Under the pieces are notes generated by a model. It was not told the DNA's origin and did not search any database. It saw only the letters and a list, made by a program, of their open reading frames with translations. A DNA stretch of 64,000 nucleotides from Trichosporon coremiiforme (lineage: Eukaryota; Basidiomycota; Tremellomycetes; Trichosporonales; Trichosporonaceae). How positions within the stretch are numbered: position 1 is the stretch's first letter; every line of letters starts with the position of its first letter. The stretch covers positions 127,954 through 191,953 of the forward strand of contig BCJJ01000030.1 of the NCBI GenBank assembly GCA_039545355.1. The letters run 5' to 3'. A program made the position numbers and the translations under genes. Below, one piece after another: positions 33,661 to 44,608 of the stretch.

Positions 33661-34220
33661 CGGCAGGTCACTCGAGCCGGGTGTCAGCCTAGCATTGCGG
33701 AGCAGAGCTTTTGATCTTCGGGTTCTAGAAAATGGAAGGCGCGGCCGTATGACATGGAAGACGCGGCGTATGGCGGCTCATGACCGTTATGAGACTGCCC
33801 CATGCGTCACATTCGTCACGACTGCACGTGCCTAGGCGTGGAAGGCCGTTCTGGCGTGCGGGTGGACGGTGTACGCACGTACGCTGGCGACAGCCAGCAT
33901 AGCACCAGCGGACCGGACCAGCATAGCTCAGCCAGTGTCCAGCCAGTGTCCAGTCAGTGTCTGGCCGCCTAGAGTGATCAGCAGTGCAGCCGGGACGAGC
34001 CCGGGCCATTCGGTCCGAGGCCAGTTCACCAGATTATGTGGCCGAGCGACGCGAGCGGCACGCTAGTCTCACCAAGCACATTCAACGTGAATTTGCTGAC
34101 TGCGGGAGGCTGCCGGGCTTTCTCTTTGGATCTCCTCCGTCTCTGGAGTCTCGAGGTCTTGCGTGTCTTTTGGGGCACGCTCGGGATACAACTCGAGCCT
34201 TGAGTCTGCCAGTGGCCTGC

Positions 34221-34260
34221 GTAAGTCTGCGCAAGTCTCCGTAAGTCTCCGTAAGTCTGC
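34221..34260. repeat. 10-bp tandem repeat
   Basis: Four units of G(T/C)AAGTCT(G/C)C in direct tandem (GTAAGTCTGC, GCAAGTCTCC, GTAAGTCTCC, GTAAGTCTGC). The unit contains GTAAGT, identical to a strong 5' splice donor. Confidence 0.8.
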
Positions 34261-34740
34261 GTGGGACGTGGTGAATCGCACGCATACCGGCCCTTGCTGG
34301 GCGGCGTGGTGGGCTGGCGAGACATAACCAGGGAGAGACACACAGGATGGTAAACCAGACTAGCAGGGTGGCTAGCGCAGTGCAGTTGGTGTTTCGGAGC
34401 GATCGGCCGCGCATCTAGATATTCCCAGGTATGCGCAGGAATGCGCAGGAGTGCGCCAACACGGAGACATGTAATCTGCTAATCTGCCTTGAGGGTCATG
34501 TGGTGCCGTTACTAAGCTTTTTTCCTTGGTGCGCTGCCGTGCCTCGAATAATCCATCTGATGTCACCTACAAATATACGATCCAAACACGAAAATAACTA
34601 GAATCACACTTCGATAAGAGTTTGTTCAGAGAATGACGGAGAGACGAGCGTGAGTACTCGCAACTAGAGGGGTAAAAAGGAGTATGAGAGAGGGGAAGGT
34701 GCCTGCGGGCTAGATTTATACAACATGCTCTCGGAGTTGA

Positions 34741-36012
34741 TCAAACACCGACGCTCTGCTCAATGCCCCAACCTGCGAGGTTGAAGTTGAACATGGCGTT
34801 CTGGTCGACGGGGGGCTTGACGCTCTGCACAGCGTCCCCGGGGTGGCTCGAGAACATGGACGCCATGAGTTGATTGAAGCCCTGCGCGCTCGCCGAGGAC
34901 GTGTGCATCGGCAGCTGGCCAGGGTACTGAGCGAAGTGCTGCTGCTGGCCGGGGAGAGCAGCGCCGACAGCGAAGTGCTGCGGCGGGTGCTGGGGGGTCT
35001 GAGCCTGCTGCTGTCGCTGCTGCTGCATCGACTGCTGGAAAGCGGCGAGGTGCTGCTGGCCCCACTGAGCAGGCATCGAGGCAGTACGAGAAGCTGCGGC
35101 AGGGCGCTGAACAGGGGGCTGAGCGTCGTCGGCAGAGGCGGTGGAACGGGGAGAAGGCGTCTGGTGGACGTAAATGGCCTGCTCCATGCTGGGAGGCGTG
35201 GGCATGGCGTTCGGGTGCGAGGAACCAAGAGGAGACTCCGAGGAGTCAACAGAAGTAGCCGAGTCAGACATGAACGCGCTGAACGGAACAGCAGGCGAAA
35301 CCTGGTAGCCGTTGTTCCAGGTCACGTTGTTCATGGTCGTGTTGACAGTCAAAGGAGCGGAAGTGGCGTTCATGTCGGTCGAGTTGCGAGGAGTGAAGAG
35401 ACCAGTGTTGATGTTGCCCGCAACAACAGCAGCGGCCTCGACGTTCATGGAACCAGAGGCAGCGGATGACGGGCGAGCCGCGGTCTGCTCCTCCTCCTCC
35501 TCGTTCTGCTCCTCGTTGGACTCGTCAACGTTGGCGAACGAGCCGAAAGTCTCCTTCTCGACCTGGCAGATCTCCTCCATCTCGGAGGTCCACGAAGCGG
35601 CAGGACCGGCCTTGGGAGGGAAGCCGTTGGCCTTGCGCCACTCGTTGACCTCGGCGAACAGCTCGTCACGCTCGGCGGTCAGCTGGCGGAGCAGCTTGGC
35701 AGCGAGGAGACGCTGGTTGCGCTGGTGGGTGAGGTGGGTGATCGAGCCATTGACGATGGCAGACTTGGACGGGCGGCGGCAGGCGGCGAGCGACGGCAGA
35801 AGGCGCGCGAGAACAAGGAACTTGGAGTTGAGGGTCTCACGGCGCTGACGCTCGATGGCGTTGTGCTGGTGGCGCTTCTCAGCGGTGTTGACGCGCTTGC
35901 GAGGCTTGCTCTTAGCGGTCGATCCTGCAGGACGCGGCGCACCAGCGAGGGCGATGGGGCCAGAGGTGTGGCTGGCCTCAGTGGGCGAAGTGGAAGCGAT
36001 AGTAGTCGACAT
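34741..36012 (-). CDS. bHLH transcription factor, class-B E-box type
   Basis: A single exon, 423 aa. The bHLH domain spans about residues 46-110. The basic region KRHQHNAIERQRR has H50, E54 and R58 in the spacing that contacts CACGTG E-boxes. Helix 1 is ETLNSKFLVLARLLPSL; after a short loop (RPSKSAIVNGSITHLTHQ) helix 2 runs into a Leu/Glu-rich extension (AAKLLRQLTAERDELFAEV) that may prolong dimerisation. The rest is Ser/Asn/Thr/Gln-rich with glutamine tracts (QQQRQQQAQ), typical of activation domains. It is nuclear by inference. Lack of introns is unusual in this window. Upstream lies a long leader region with a TATATC-like sequence close to the ATG (about 36025-36035, minus strand). Orthologue identity is not assigned. 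Confidence 0.85.
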   Translation of the reverse strand: MSTTIASTSPTEASHTSGPIALAGAPRPAGSTAKSKPRKRVNTAEKRHQHNAIERQRRETLNSKFLVLARLLPSLAACRRPSKSAIVNGSITHLTHQRNQRLLAAKLLRQLTAERDELFAEVNEWRKANGFPPKAGPAASWTSEMEEICQVEKETFGSFANVDESNEEQNEEEEEQTAARPSSAASGSMNVEAAAVVAGNINTGLFTPRNSTDMNATSAPLTVNTTMNNVTWNNGYQVSPAVPFSAFMSDSATSVDSSESPLGSSHPNAMPTPPSMEQAIYVHQTPSPRSTASADDAQPPVQRPAAASRTASMPAQWGQQHLAAFQQSMQQQRQQQAQTPQHPPQHFAVGAALPGQQQHFAQYPGQLPMHTSSASAQGFNQLMASMFSSHPGDAVQSVKPPVDQNAMFNFNLAGWGIEQSVGV

Positions 36013-39000
36013 CGTGCGCGGAACGGGTATAGATATAGCGGCGGATCAGACAAGACTTAGTCGAGGTTCAAAAAAAAAAGTTGATGAATCCGGTTCGGTT
36101 GGTTGGTGATTGTGTTATCTATACAGTCAAGTTGAGAGTGGGTACAACAGCACAGAGGTCGTTATACGTGGTTTTGCTTAGGGGGGTGAAGAAGTGGTTC
36201 GCCGAAGGCAGTGGAGACCGGGTGAGGGTCGTGAGTTGAGTTGTTGGTTGAGGGGGAGAAGAGGTGCCGCGAGACGAATCTCAAACGTGCACAAGGAGGT
36301 CGGAAAGAAGAGTTAGAAGGGAGTTTAGGCCTTCAGGTTGGGCAACTAGTAGCGTTCGAGAACACAGGCTAGATCAGGTAGCGTCGCAGTTGAGGAAGAT
36401 ACTGAAAGCAAGGACAGGTGATGTCGATGGTTCAATAGATTCTCGGTCGCAGGAGGTGGCGGTGACGCGTGAGTGCAAAAATGCAGAGATGCAGGCGAGA
36501 AAGAAGAGAGTGCTGGACCGGGTCGCGAGCACTGTTGGTGAAGATCCCGGGAACATTCGGAGCAGCAAGCAGAGCGGGCAGAGATAGCAGCGGAAGAAGG
36601 GATATGTCAGCGTCCGACTCATGAATTCAACGTTGTTCGTCCGAGCCTCTTATCGCCGCCAGCCAGCGAAGCCAACGCGCCCACCCCGGTTGAACCATCT
36701 GATTCTCTATACCAAGGCAGGGTACGCGCAACTCAATGCCATTACCGCATCGCCTTTGCTAGGCATCTCGGAGTTGGGGAACAAGCCTTACCCAGCTCCG
36801 AGCACACGGGACGGGACGGGTGATTGTGGTTGATGGTGGGGTGATGTGATGAGACGGGGCTTGAGTCAAGCGTCCTGGCCCAGGATGGTCACGGAAACGG
36901 GCGCTAGCCGAAGCTCGTCTACACAGCCATGCCCAGGCTGAGCTGGTGTCCCACGCAAGAGTACGACGCCCAGGACGGGGCACATCAGGGCCCGGCGCCT
37001 ATGTGGAGAGTGCTTATCCGTGTATGGCATTGCAGGTGCTCGGCGCAGCTTCAAGCTCGGTGTCGTGCGCGCAGACGGATCGGCGAACGTGGAGGTGATG
37101 GGGTGTGACAGCGATACGAGGCGACTTAGAGCGCGAGAGACGAGGCGACTTAGGCTGGCGGCTGGGCGAACAAGAGCGAATACTCACGAGCAAGCGGTAT
37201 CCAAAGTACGCAGCGAGGAGGTCGGTAGAGAAGAGTTGGGTAACGGGCTGGGGAGGCCAGTCAGGTAGAGAGAGTTGTACTTGAGAGTGTTGGTTGAGGA
37301 AGAGAAGAAAGAGAAGAAGAGCAAGAGCGAGGACGATGGTACGCCGAGCACAGAGGGCCCGGGGGCGGTGAGCGGTGAGCGGTGAGGGGAGGTTGCTGAG
37401 TGAGGGGGAGGGGGAACGGTTGTGTGGTTGGCGCTGCAGAGGCAGAGGAAGACAGGCGTACAGGCGGGCGGGGGGGGGGGCGGGCGGGCGACGGACGGAG
37501 AATGCAGAGCAGCAGAGGCAGAAGGCGACGAGTCGATGAGGAACTTACAGGGGCAGAAACGAAGGAAGGATTGATCTTCCCTGTGTCAAGCGGGCAGAGG
37601 CCAGATGGAGCGATAGAGCGATAGAGCGATAGAGGGAAAAGCACCAGGGCAGAGGTGAGCTTGTTGGATGGAGGATGTGGGGGAATACGGGGAAAGCATC
37701 GGGCCCGAGGGTTTGAGGATTGACGAGGCTGCAGGGATGCAGGGATGGCGCTGACGGGCGCCGCCAGATTGCACGGGGCGTCGGGGCGGCCAGAGGGTGA
37801 GACTGGATGCCTTCTGGCTGTACTTCAGTGCTGCAGAACCTGAGCTGGGGTGAGGCCTCAGGGGGAGGTCGTACCTGGCCAGGGGGAAGCGGCAAGTGAG
37901 ATCTGGCAGACGTGGTAGTGGAATCAAATAACCAAATACCCTATTCCCTGCCCTTTGGCTCTGTTCGAAGGCTCGACGCCCAAAGCTCAAAGTCCAAAGC
38001 CTAAGGGTCTTTGAGCCAAGGGTAAACGCAGAGGGGAAGGCACCATGACTGAGGATGTGTAGAGGCAGAGCAAAAGCAGAGGGCGGTTCAAGCTAAGCAG
38101 GCTCACGACCCCCAGGCATTCTGCAGCAGCTCAGGACAGGAGAAAAGGAGTTGCAGGGTTTCAGGAGGAAACAAGGGAATTCCAGACGTTCGTGCGTCGC
38201 TGGCTCCTCGAGCTAGCAAGCTCAATTCTCTCCTCTGCTTCAGCTTCTGCGGGGTTTTGGTTGCCGCCCAGTGACCGCCACGATACACCACCACTGAGTC
38301 ACGAGGCTTTGAGGCGCGGCCAGCCCAAGTCGGTGTTAGTCCTCACATGTCGCAGCAGTTCGTACTGTGTCTTATCTTGCAGCCAGCCCGAGTTACAGAG
38401 CAAACCGTTGGCCGGTGGCCGCGGTGTCGCCGGCGCACAAGCGGACGTTGGCTCGCGTAGGTCGCTTACTCCGATTGCCGCTGCCGCTGCTGTACGCCCC
38501 GCACCGTACGTTACGTAGCGCGAAGTTGATGTTCCTCCCGCTCTATCAGGCTCGGCCAGAGTGCCATTCAGAGAGAACGAGACTCAACCCAAGCCACCAA
38601 GACGCCCAGACGCCGCCAGTCTCATGCCCAGGCTTCACACCCCCAACAGTAAATGACAGGCCTGTTACGCCAGTTCAGCACGCCCAGGTCAGCTGAGGAG
38701 TGGGCTGAGGGTACGGCGGCCAACACAGCGGCACAACGGCACAGCGGGCAGACACGACGGGCAAAGCCAGGAGTCGTAACTGATGACATCGAGGACGGGC
38801 CCGGCGAAGGCGCTGCTGTTCACGTCACTGGGCGCGGTGACCGTTACTCGGACGTCGTGCGCTGCCGTACACTGCTCCTTTGGCAATCCGCGCCTGGGCT
38901 AATCCTCGCACGCGGATGCGGAGGAGAGGCGGAAGCAATCTCGCCGAAGAGCCCGAATTGCCCGACTCTTGCAGTGCATATCGAATGCAAGAAGGAGCAG

Positions 39001-39929
39001 GCTATGCACTGCCAGCTTGCTCTCTCCCCCATTCTCTGGCCCCATCATTTCCAATCGGTCATGTAATCGATCATCCCCCCTCTGCTCTGGGAAGACCAAC
39101 TCAGCTCCAGGCAGCGAATCACCTGACTGCGAGCAAAGGAGCACGACCAGCGTCCATGCACGAACTTCCGAGGTTTATCCCAATTCACTCAGCCAAGCCC
39201 TGTTTGTCCTGGCGCCTCTCCCTGCATCCCCTGCGAATGTCCCCTGCTCGCCCTGTCGCTGCCGTTCTGCCGAATGGAAGTCCTGCAGCCTATGAGCTTG
39301 ATCAACTCGCATTCCCTAGCTGGCGACATTGCTCCTGCGTCTCGAACCCAATCCTCCATTCATCGGAAGGTCATCCGTCTCCGGTCCCACTGGGCTACTA
39401 ACATCTCCTACATGAGCGTACCCATCTTGACGTTCTTGCGCACAGCCGATGACGATCCTTCGTTGTAGATGTATACCAATCGGAATCTCTTCCTCTCTCG
39501 CGGTGCCGAGTCCGTTTCTCCGAGAGATTCTTGGCCGCCTGTCCATACATTCAAGGTTTGTATTCAGGTGTCGACGTTGTCGTTTCGAGCCCGATTTCAA
39601 AAGCCGCCGAGAATCATCGATACGTTCGACGCATTCGGCGGAGGCATGAATATTGGGGGGTCATGCAATTCAGATAACGCAACCGCGAGTCACAAAAGAA
39701 GAATCGAGCGTCAGCATGACCATTGTAACAGTCACAGGACCACAACGCCACAGTCATCCGGCTCTCAGGTCGTCCCATCCAAACATTTGGGGTCCTTGGA
39801 ATGGAATCAGCCAGCCGAGGTCCGCATCCTAGTCCAAAGAGAGCAGCGGACTGTCCGACCGTCGTGCACCCATCCAGCTGCCTCTTCCGTTACCTCGCTC
39901 ACTAGCATGGTACCGGGAGTCCAACTCTC
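36013..39929. other. Gene-poor region, 3.9 kb
   Basis: The first 1.6 kb, read on the minus strand, are pyrimidine-rich and probably the promoter/leader of the bHLH gene. A GATAGAGC-type 8-bp repeat lies at about 37610-37635 and a G-run at 37463-37490. From 38000 to 39900 no coding frame with splice logic was found, although the conserved C-terminus of CTF18 would be expected at its right end. Confidence 0.5.
37463..37490 (+). other. G-rich tract with G-quadruplex potential
   Basis: The plus strand has GGCGGG, then an uninterrupted run of 11 Gs, then CGGGCGGGCG. At least four G-triplets are separated by single C bases, meeting the simple G-quadruplex pattern. It lies 1.45 kb upstream of the bHLH start codon. 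Confidence 0.75.
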
Positions 39930-42900
39930 TTACGTCTTCGGCCCTATGACCGACCATATTAGAGAACGGAGAAGATAATGGCGGTGGATCTCTACTATGT
40001 GCCCAAACTCACCTTCGGTAGAGTCATCCGGCTGTGCCAGGTTCGGCACGCTAATCGCACGCCCGAAGAAGTCTACTGTGGCAGCAGCGCTTGTGGCGTC
40101 GGTGTCCAATTGCTGGCCCGCCTGAGCACCCTTTGCGGCGGCGTACTGTTCGGCAAAGTGGGCAGCCGACGAAGACGTTGATTTGCCCTCCTCTGTCGAC
40201 ACGGTCCCGCGCCGCCGTGCGATCTCGGACTCGATCTGTGGTACAGTCAGTGCAGTCCTTCCGACACGTGGCGGAGGGCAGTCCAGGGCAGGACACCCAG
40301 CAATTAGGTCTGCGGGGAACTCCTCGGCCGCGAGGGCCCCGTGACGTGCAGATCTAGAAGAGTGGGGTACCTGGATTGTGGAAAATGGAAATTGGGACCC
40401 AGGACTCACCGCTTGCGCGACCAGTTGCCGAACTGCGAAACGGGATGCCGCAATGTCTCCCGCCCTCTTACCCTCATAATGGATGAATACATCAATCGCC
40501 CTGCAGGTATTAGGAAACGTGCAATCACGGTCGCGGCTCCTACTCACGGTTCCAGACGCATCATGGGCTGCCCGTCCTCATTCTTCTCCTGCCAGAACCT
40601 GAGGCCGAGAGGGATCATGAGCTCGACGAGCCGAGCGAGCACAGCTTTCTCGCTTGACTTAACAATGTTTGCATTGACCTGGGTGATTAGCGTCAGCGTT
40701 CGCGATGAAGGTCAGATAACGAGAGGCATGGGACGTCCAAATCTACCACAAAAGGTTTAAGATCACACGTCCAATGAGATCAACTTCCGCATTAGGGAAA
40801 TGGGTGCCTCTTGCACCTTCTTCTGGGACTGCCCTCTGCGCTTGGTAGAGTTTGTTTCTGGAACATGGCTTCCGCCAACTTTGTAGTTGAGGACGGCATC
40901 GCTCCCCACTCTCTCGATGGCAAACTCACAGGTTTTAGCGGAGGCGAGATGATCCGCATAAGCAGCGGCAACAACTCCGTCATGGTCGAGACCGCGCTAA
41001 ATAGCGAGCGGAGAATGGGCTGTTCAGACGCCATAAAATTGCGCGCTATCTCCTCGTTTGCGATCCGCGTCTGGTAAGCCTGCAGGGTGAGCGACGACTT
41101 ACCGAAACTAATGAAGACAAGTCTGGCTTGGTGCCCTCTGCACTTACCTCATAGTCTGCTTTAGGCCATTCAGCTGGCCGGGTTGCGTTTCCTGGTGCCG
41201 CGAAATGTGAGTACCAGGCCGTCACTGCGTAAGGGAGGTACGGGTACAGCTCGAACTCCATCGTCTGGCTGATCTGGCCATTCAGCCTGTCGAAGTAGGC
41301 GACCCAATCGAGTTGTCGGCAGACGTTGGCGAAGCTGGCGTCGAGAGGTTTCAGGTTGGGATAATGCTCGAAACACCCTTGAACGAGGCGGTCGTACTCT
41401 CCGCAAGTCTGCACTACTGATGTGATGCGATCGACGTAACGACCATCATCGATACCGATAACCTTGCGGCGCTGTTTGGCCGCCATCGGCACGAATAATG
41501 TGTTCCAAGTCGCCTGCAAAGTTGTACCCGAGTCCTTCGCTCCGACGGAGGACGACTTGATCGCGTCATTCGTTACCACGTCTGACTTTGACTTGATGAA
41601 CTGACTGATAAGCCATTGCCCGCAAAACATGACTAACCTGAAGCGTATTCAAGCAACTTCGCACGTCTCCTCCAGTCAGTTCGACGAGCGTAGTGAGTAC
41701 CCGCGTGTCGGCAGAGAGCTTCTCTCGGTCGCAGATCTCGCGCAGGCGGGCAACAATGAACTGAGTTGGTGGCTTGCGGAAGCGGACGATGCGCGCGAAT
41801 TGTCTCAACGGGCGCAGTGCTGGTGCGTACAGGTCGTTACAAATGCAAATGATCGGGCGTCGGAGCGGCTTGGCCGGCTGGTTACCCTTCTTCTTCGCAG
41901 GTACGTCCTGGATGAGTTTGATCAGACTTCGGACAAAGCTCTGCGAGGTCAGCCTCTCCACGTGTTCCACAGCTGCGACATACCATGTCGCCCCCTCCGC
42001 TCGCTCCGTCGATCTCATCAATGACCACAGCGGTTGGTCTTCCCTCTGAGCCCAGACCTGATCCAGCATCAATGGCATTTTGAATGCGAACCGAAACAGT
42101 CGCAGCTGAGCGGTCGTCCGAGGCATTGATCTCGAGTGTTCGGTATCCCGCGTGTTTAGCAACAACATGGGCCAGAGTGGTCTTGCCGTATCCTGGCGGT
42201 CCCGACAGCAGGAGGATGCGTTCTCGCGGCCGTCCCAGAGGGTCGTTCTGTTGTCAGCTAAATGCAACTGCTCAGTTAGCTTACATTAACCCATTCACCC
42301 TCAACGACCTTGCGCTTCTTAGGAGGGATGCGCTTGAACACGCATTTGTCCCACTCCTTCAACCACGCCATGACCTCGCGGTGCACACGCTGTTGTTAGA
42401 TAAACGTGCGAGGTATGCTAGCTCACGTCTTCTCCGAGCAGGTCTGCGAACTGTTTCGGCCTGTACTTGTCGACCCACATGGTCTGCGCGACGCCCTTGC
42501 CCTTGGCGCGCGGGTCGATGTTGATCTCGCGGTCGATTCTGGCGTCAGCTGCATAGCGGCGGTCTTGAAGCTCACTGTTGCGCCTTCTCGCGGTCCTTCA
42601 TCTCCTCGACCTCGCGCAGCAGGTGATGCAACGGCGTGGACAACAGGTTCAGCTTGCCCTTGGGATTTGGCACCTGTGTGTCAGTTAGACATCGACAATC
42701 GCGAACTCACAGAGATGTCGCCGATGCCAGGTCTCGTCCTGCGCTCGAAGAAAATGGTGTGCCCGTCAGCCGTCTCGGCGGCAAGCGGCGGGAGAAGACG
42801 GCCCAGCTCGTCGTACACATGCTTGATGGGCTGGACCTCGCGCGGCGGTGTGATCTCGATTCGCGAGGCTGCTGTCAGCTAAACAATACCCAAAATCAAG

Positions 42901-43491
42901 CAAGGTGAAGATGTCCAAAACCAAGCACGAGATCAAGGAAGGCACCAACAAAAGAAAGGTGGGGGAAGGTGCCGAGAAGACGCCAAAGGAGGTAGAGGAA
43001 GGCGAGGAAGACTCACAAGATGCAACGGCCGGCTCGCCAAAGTCAAAGTCAGCCTCGAACACGCTGCTCTCGCCATTCCTCTGAGTAGCTTGTGTCAGTT
43101 GCGTGCTTGAGCCCAGCTGCGTAGCCGGGATAGCTTGCGTCTGTGTTGGGGCGTTCGTGATGTCCTGCAGCGGCTCACCGCCGAGCGCAGCCACGATCGC
43201 CGCACGCCTTCGGGCAGCGGCAGCCTTCTTCTCGTCCTCCTTCCGCTTCAGCGCCTCGAGGTTCTCGACGTCGCGTGCTATGTTTTCCCTTGCGTCCTGC
43301 TCCATCATAACCAACAGCTCATCCTCGTCCGGCACGTCGTCTTCCTCCATCGGAGCCGATGTCGGTTTCGAGAAGCCGTTGAGCGCCTGAGCTGCTGGAG
43401 AGGGAGCCTTGGTTGCCGGAGGGGGTGTCGGGGAGCGCGGCGCCGGCTCTGGCGAACCGAAGTCGAAGTCGAGCTCGAACTGCTGGCTCAT
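39930..43491 (-). CDS. CTF18: Ctf18, large subunit of the alternative RFC clamp loader
   Basis: About 12 exons on the minus strand: 43491-43017, 42868-42711, 42673-42576, 42538-42427, 42389-42285, 42247-41984, 41940-41638, 41600-41148, 41079-40930, 40678-40548, 40500-40410 and 40235-39930 (about 881 aa). The last exon may contain a further 69-nt intron (40012-39944). The N-terminus MSQQFELDFDFG is acidic. WVDKYRPKQFADLLGED is the RFC box leading to Walker A GPPGYGKTT (about residues 332-340) and Walker B VVIDEIDG. SFVRSLIKLIQDVPAKKK and ICICNDLYAPALRPLR are Ctf18-specific. The collar includes LTGGDVRSCLNTLQ. Ctf18 with Ctf8, Dcc1 and Rfc2-5 loads PCNA for cohesion establishment. The C-terminal tail that normally binds Ctf8-Dcc1 was not found; the frame ends soon after AISVPNLAQPDDSTE. 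Confidence 0.88.
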
Positions 43492-44608
43492 CGTGTTCGT
43501 GCCGGGGTGTAGAGCAAGTGAGGCCGGGTGAGCTGGTGTCGAGTGACGTTCGCGCGGCCCAAAAGTCGACATTACAGACGCGTCGCGTGTTGCCGTTAGT
43601 CGCGTATTTGGTTCCGCCCAGCGTGGTCTGATTGGGCCCCAAATGGCACATTGAGATACCGACGATGCTTCCTCGGACGCCTATGCATGCATGTCGTGGA
43701 AGAGGAGACTCCGTCCGTACTAACTACATACAGATCCATGCGGGCATGCAGCCTCCATCAAGGAACTGTATGTCGTTCACGAGGCGCCTCCTTCTTGGCC
43801 GTTCAACTGGTCTACAGTGGGTCCATGGTCGCAAGTCACCATGGGCAACTCAAGAGACTACCATACTCGACAAGCAACCAAAGGTAGATGTTGGAGCCAC
43901 GTATGCCTCCGCATGTTGGCGCACACACCCTCCAGCTATCACGCCGTGAATCTCACAGAACGGACCGTACTACCAACCCCTGGCACCATCAGAACTTTCG
44001 ATTCGCCAAGAAGTGATGGTGACAGCAACCCGGTATCGTGTCACAGCTTCTTCGACAGCTCGATGGAGTTATCCCAAGCCTACTACTCTCTACGAGCAAG
44101 CTTCTACATCCTCTGGTTAATCTGCAACGCGCCCTGAAGTTAGAGTTTTTAAGCGTCCAACGTCAGCAACGGGCTACCTTGCGCTGAAACACGATGGCTG
44201 TACTGCGGCCAACGGGGACCCGTCCGTCGCAGGTTGTGGCCATCGCCACTGGGACGCTAGCTTGAGCCAAAGGGCTGATAGCACATGAAGCAGTTGGGCT
44301 GTAGAGCGAGTGCCAGTTCAAGACCAACGTGACGCACAATGCCTTCAGCTACGATACAGCGGTTTGTAAGCTGGTAGCTGGGTCCTCTCGCCGTTGCTGG
44401 TCGGCCGCAATGTATCACGGATGCCAATGTGAATCCGGGCTCGTTTGTCTGTCGTCAGCGGTCAGTGACTCCGTACTAGACCTCGTCGATCTGCCACTGC
44501 CGTGGCCGGTGGGCTCATGGCATGGAGCTTAGAAACGGCCAGTAATCGTTAGCTAGTCGGTCCAGTATGCTAGTGCGACACAGATCACAGTCGCATCTAG
44601 TGTGAGCA
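43492..44608. other. Gene-poor region, 1.1 kb
   Basis: Holds the CTF18 promoter and the 3' flank of ELP4. Only short overlapping frames occur; nothing recognisable. Confidence 0.5.

Larger units (their letters stand above)
32903..34740. other. Gene-poor region, 1.8 kb, repeat-bearing
   Basis: No gene was recognised. Contains the 8-bp satellite at 33581-33660 and the 10-bp repeat at 34221-34260. Apparent long frames here arise from the repeats, which are open in several frames. Confidence 0.55.

Noticed and set aside
33281..33835. 184-codon frame and its reverse-strand counterparts
   Set aside because: They consist mainly of the 8-bp satellite, which is open in several frames on both strands.
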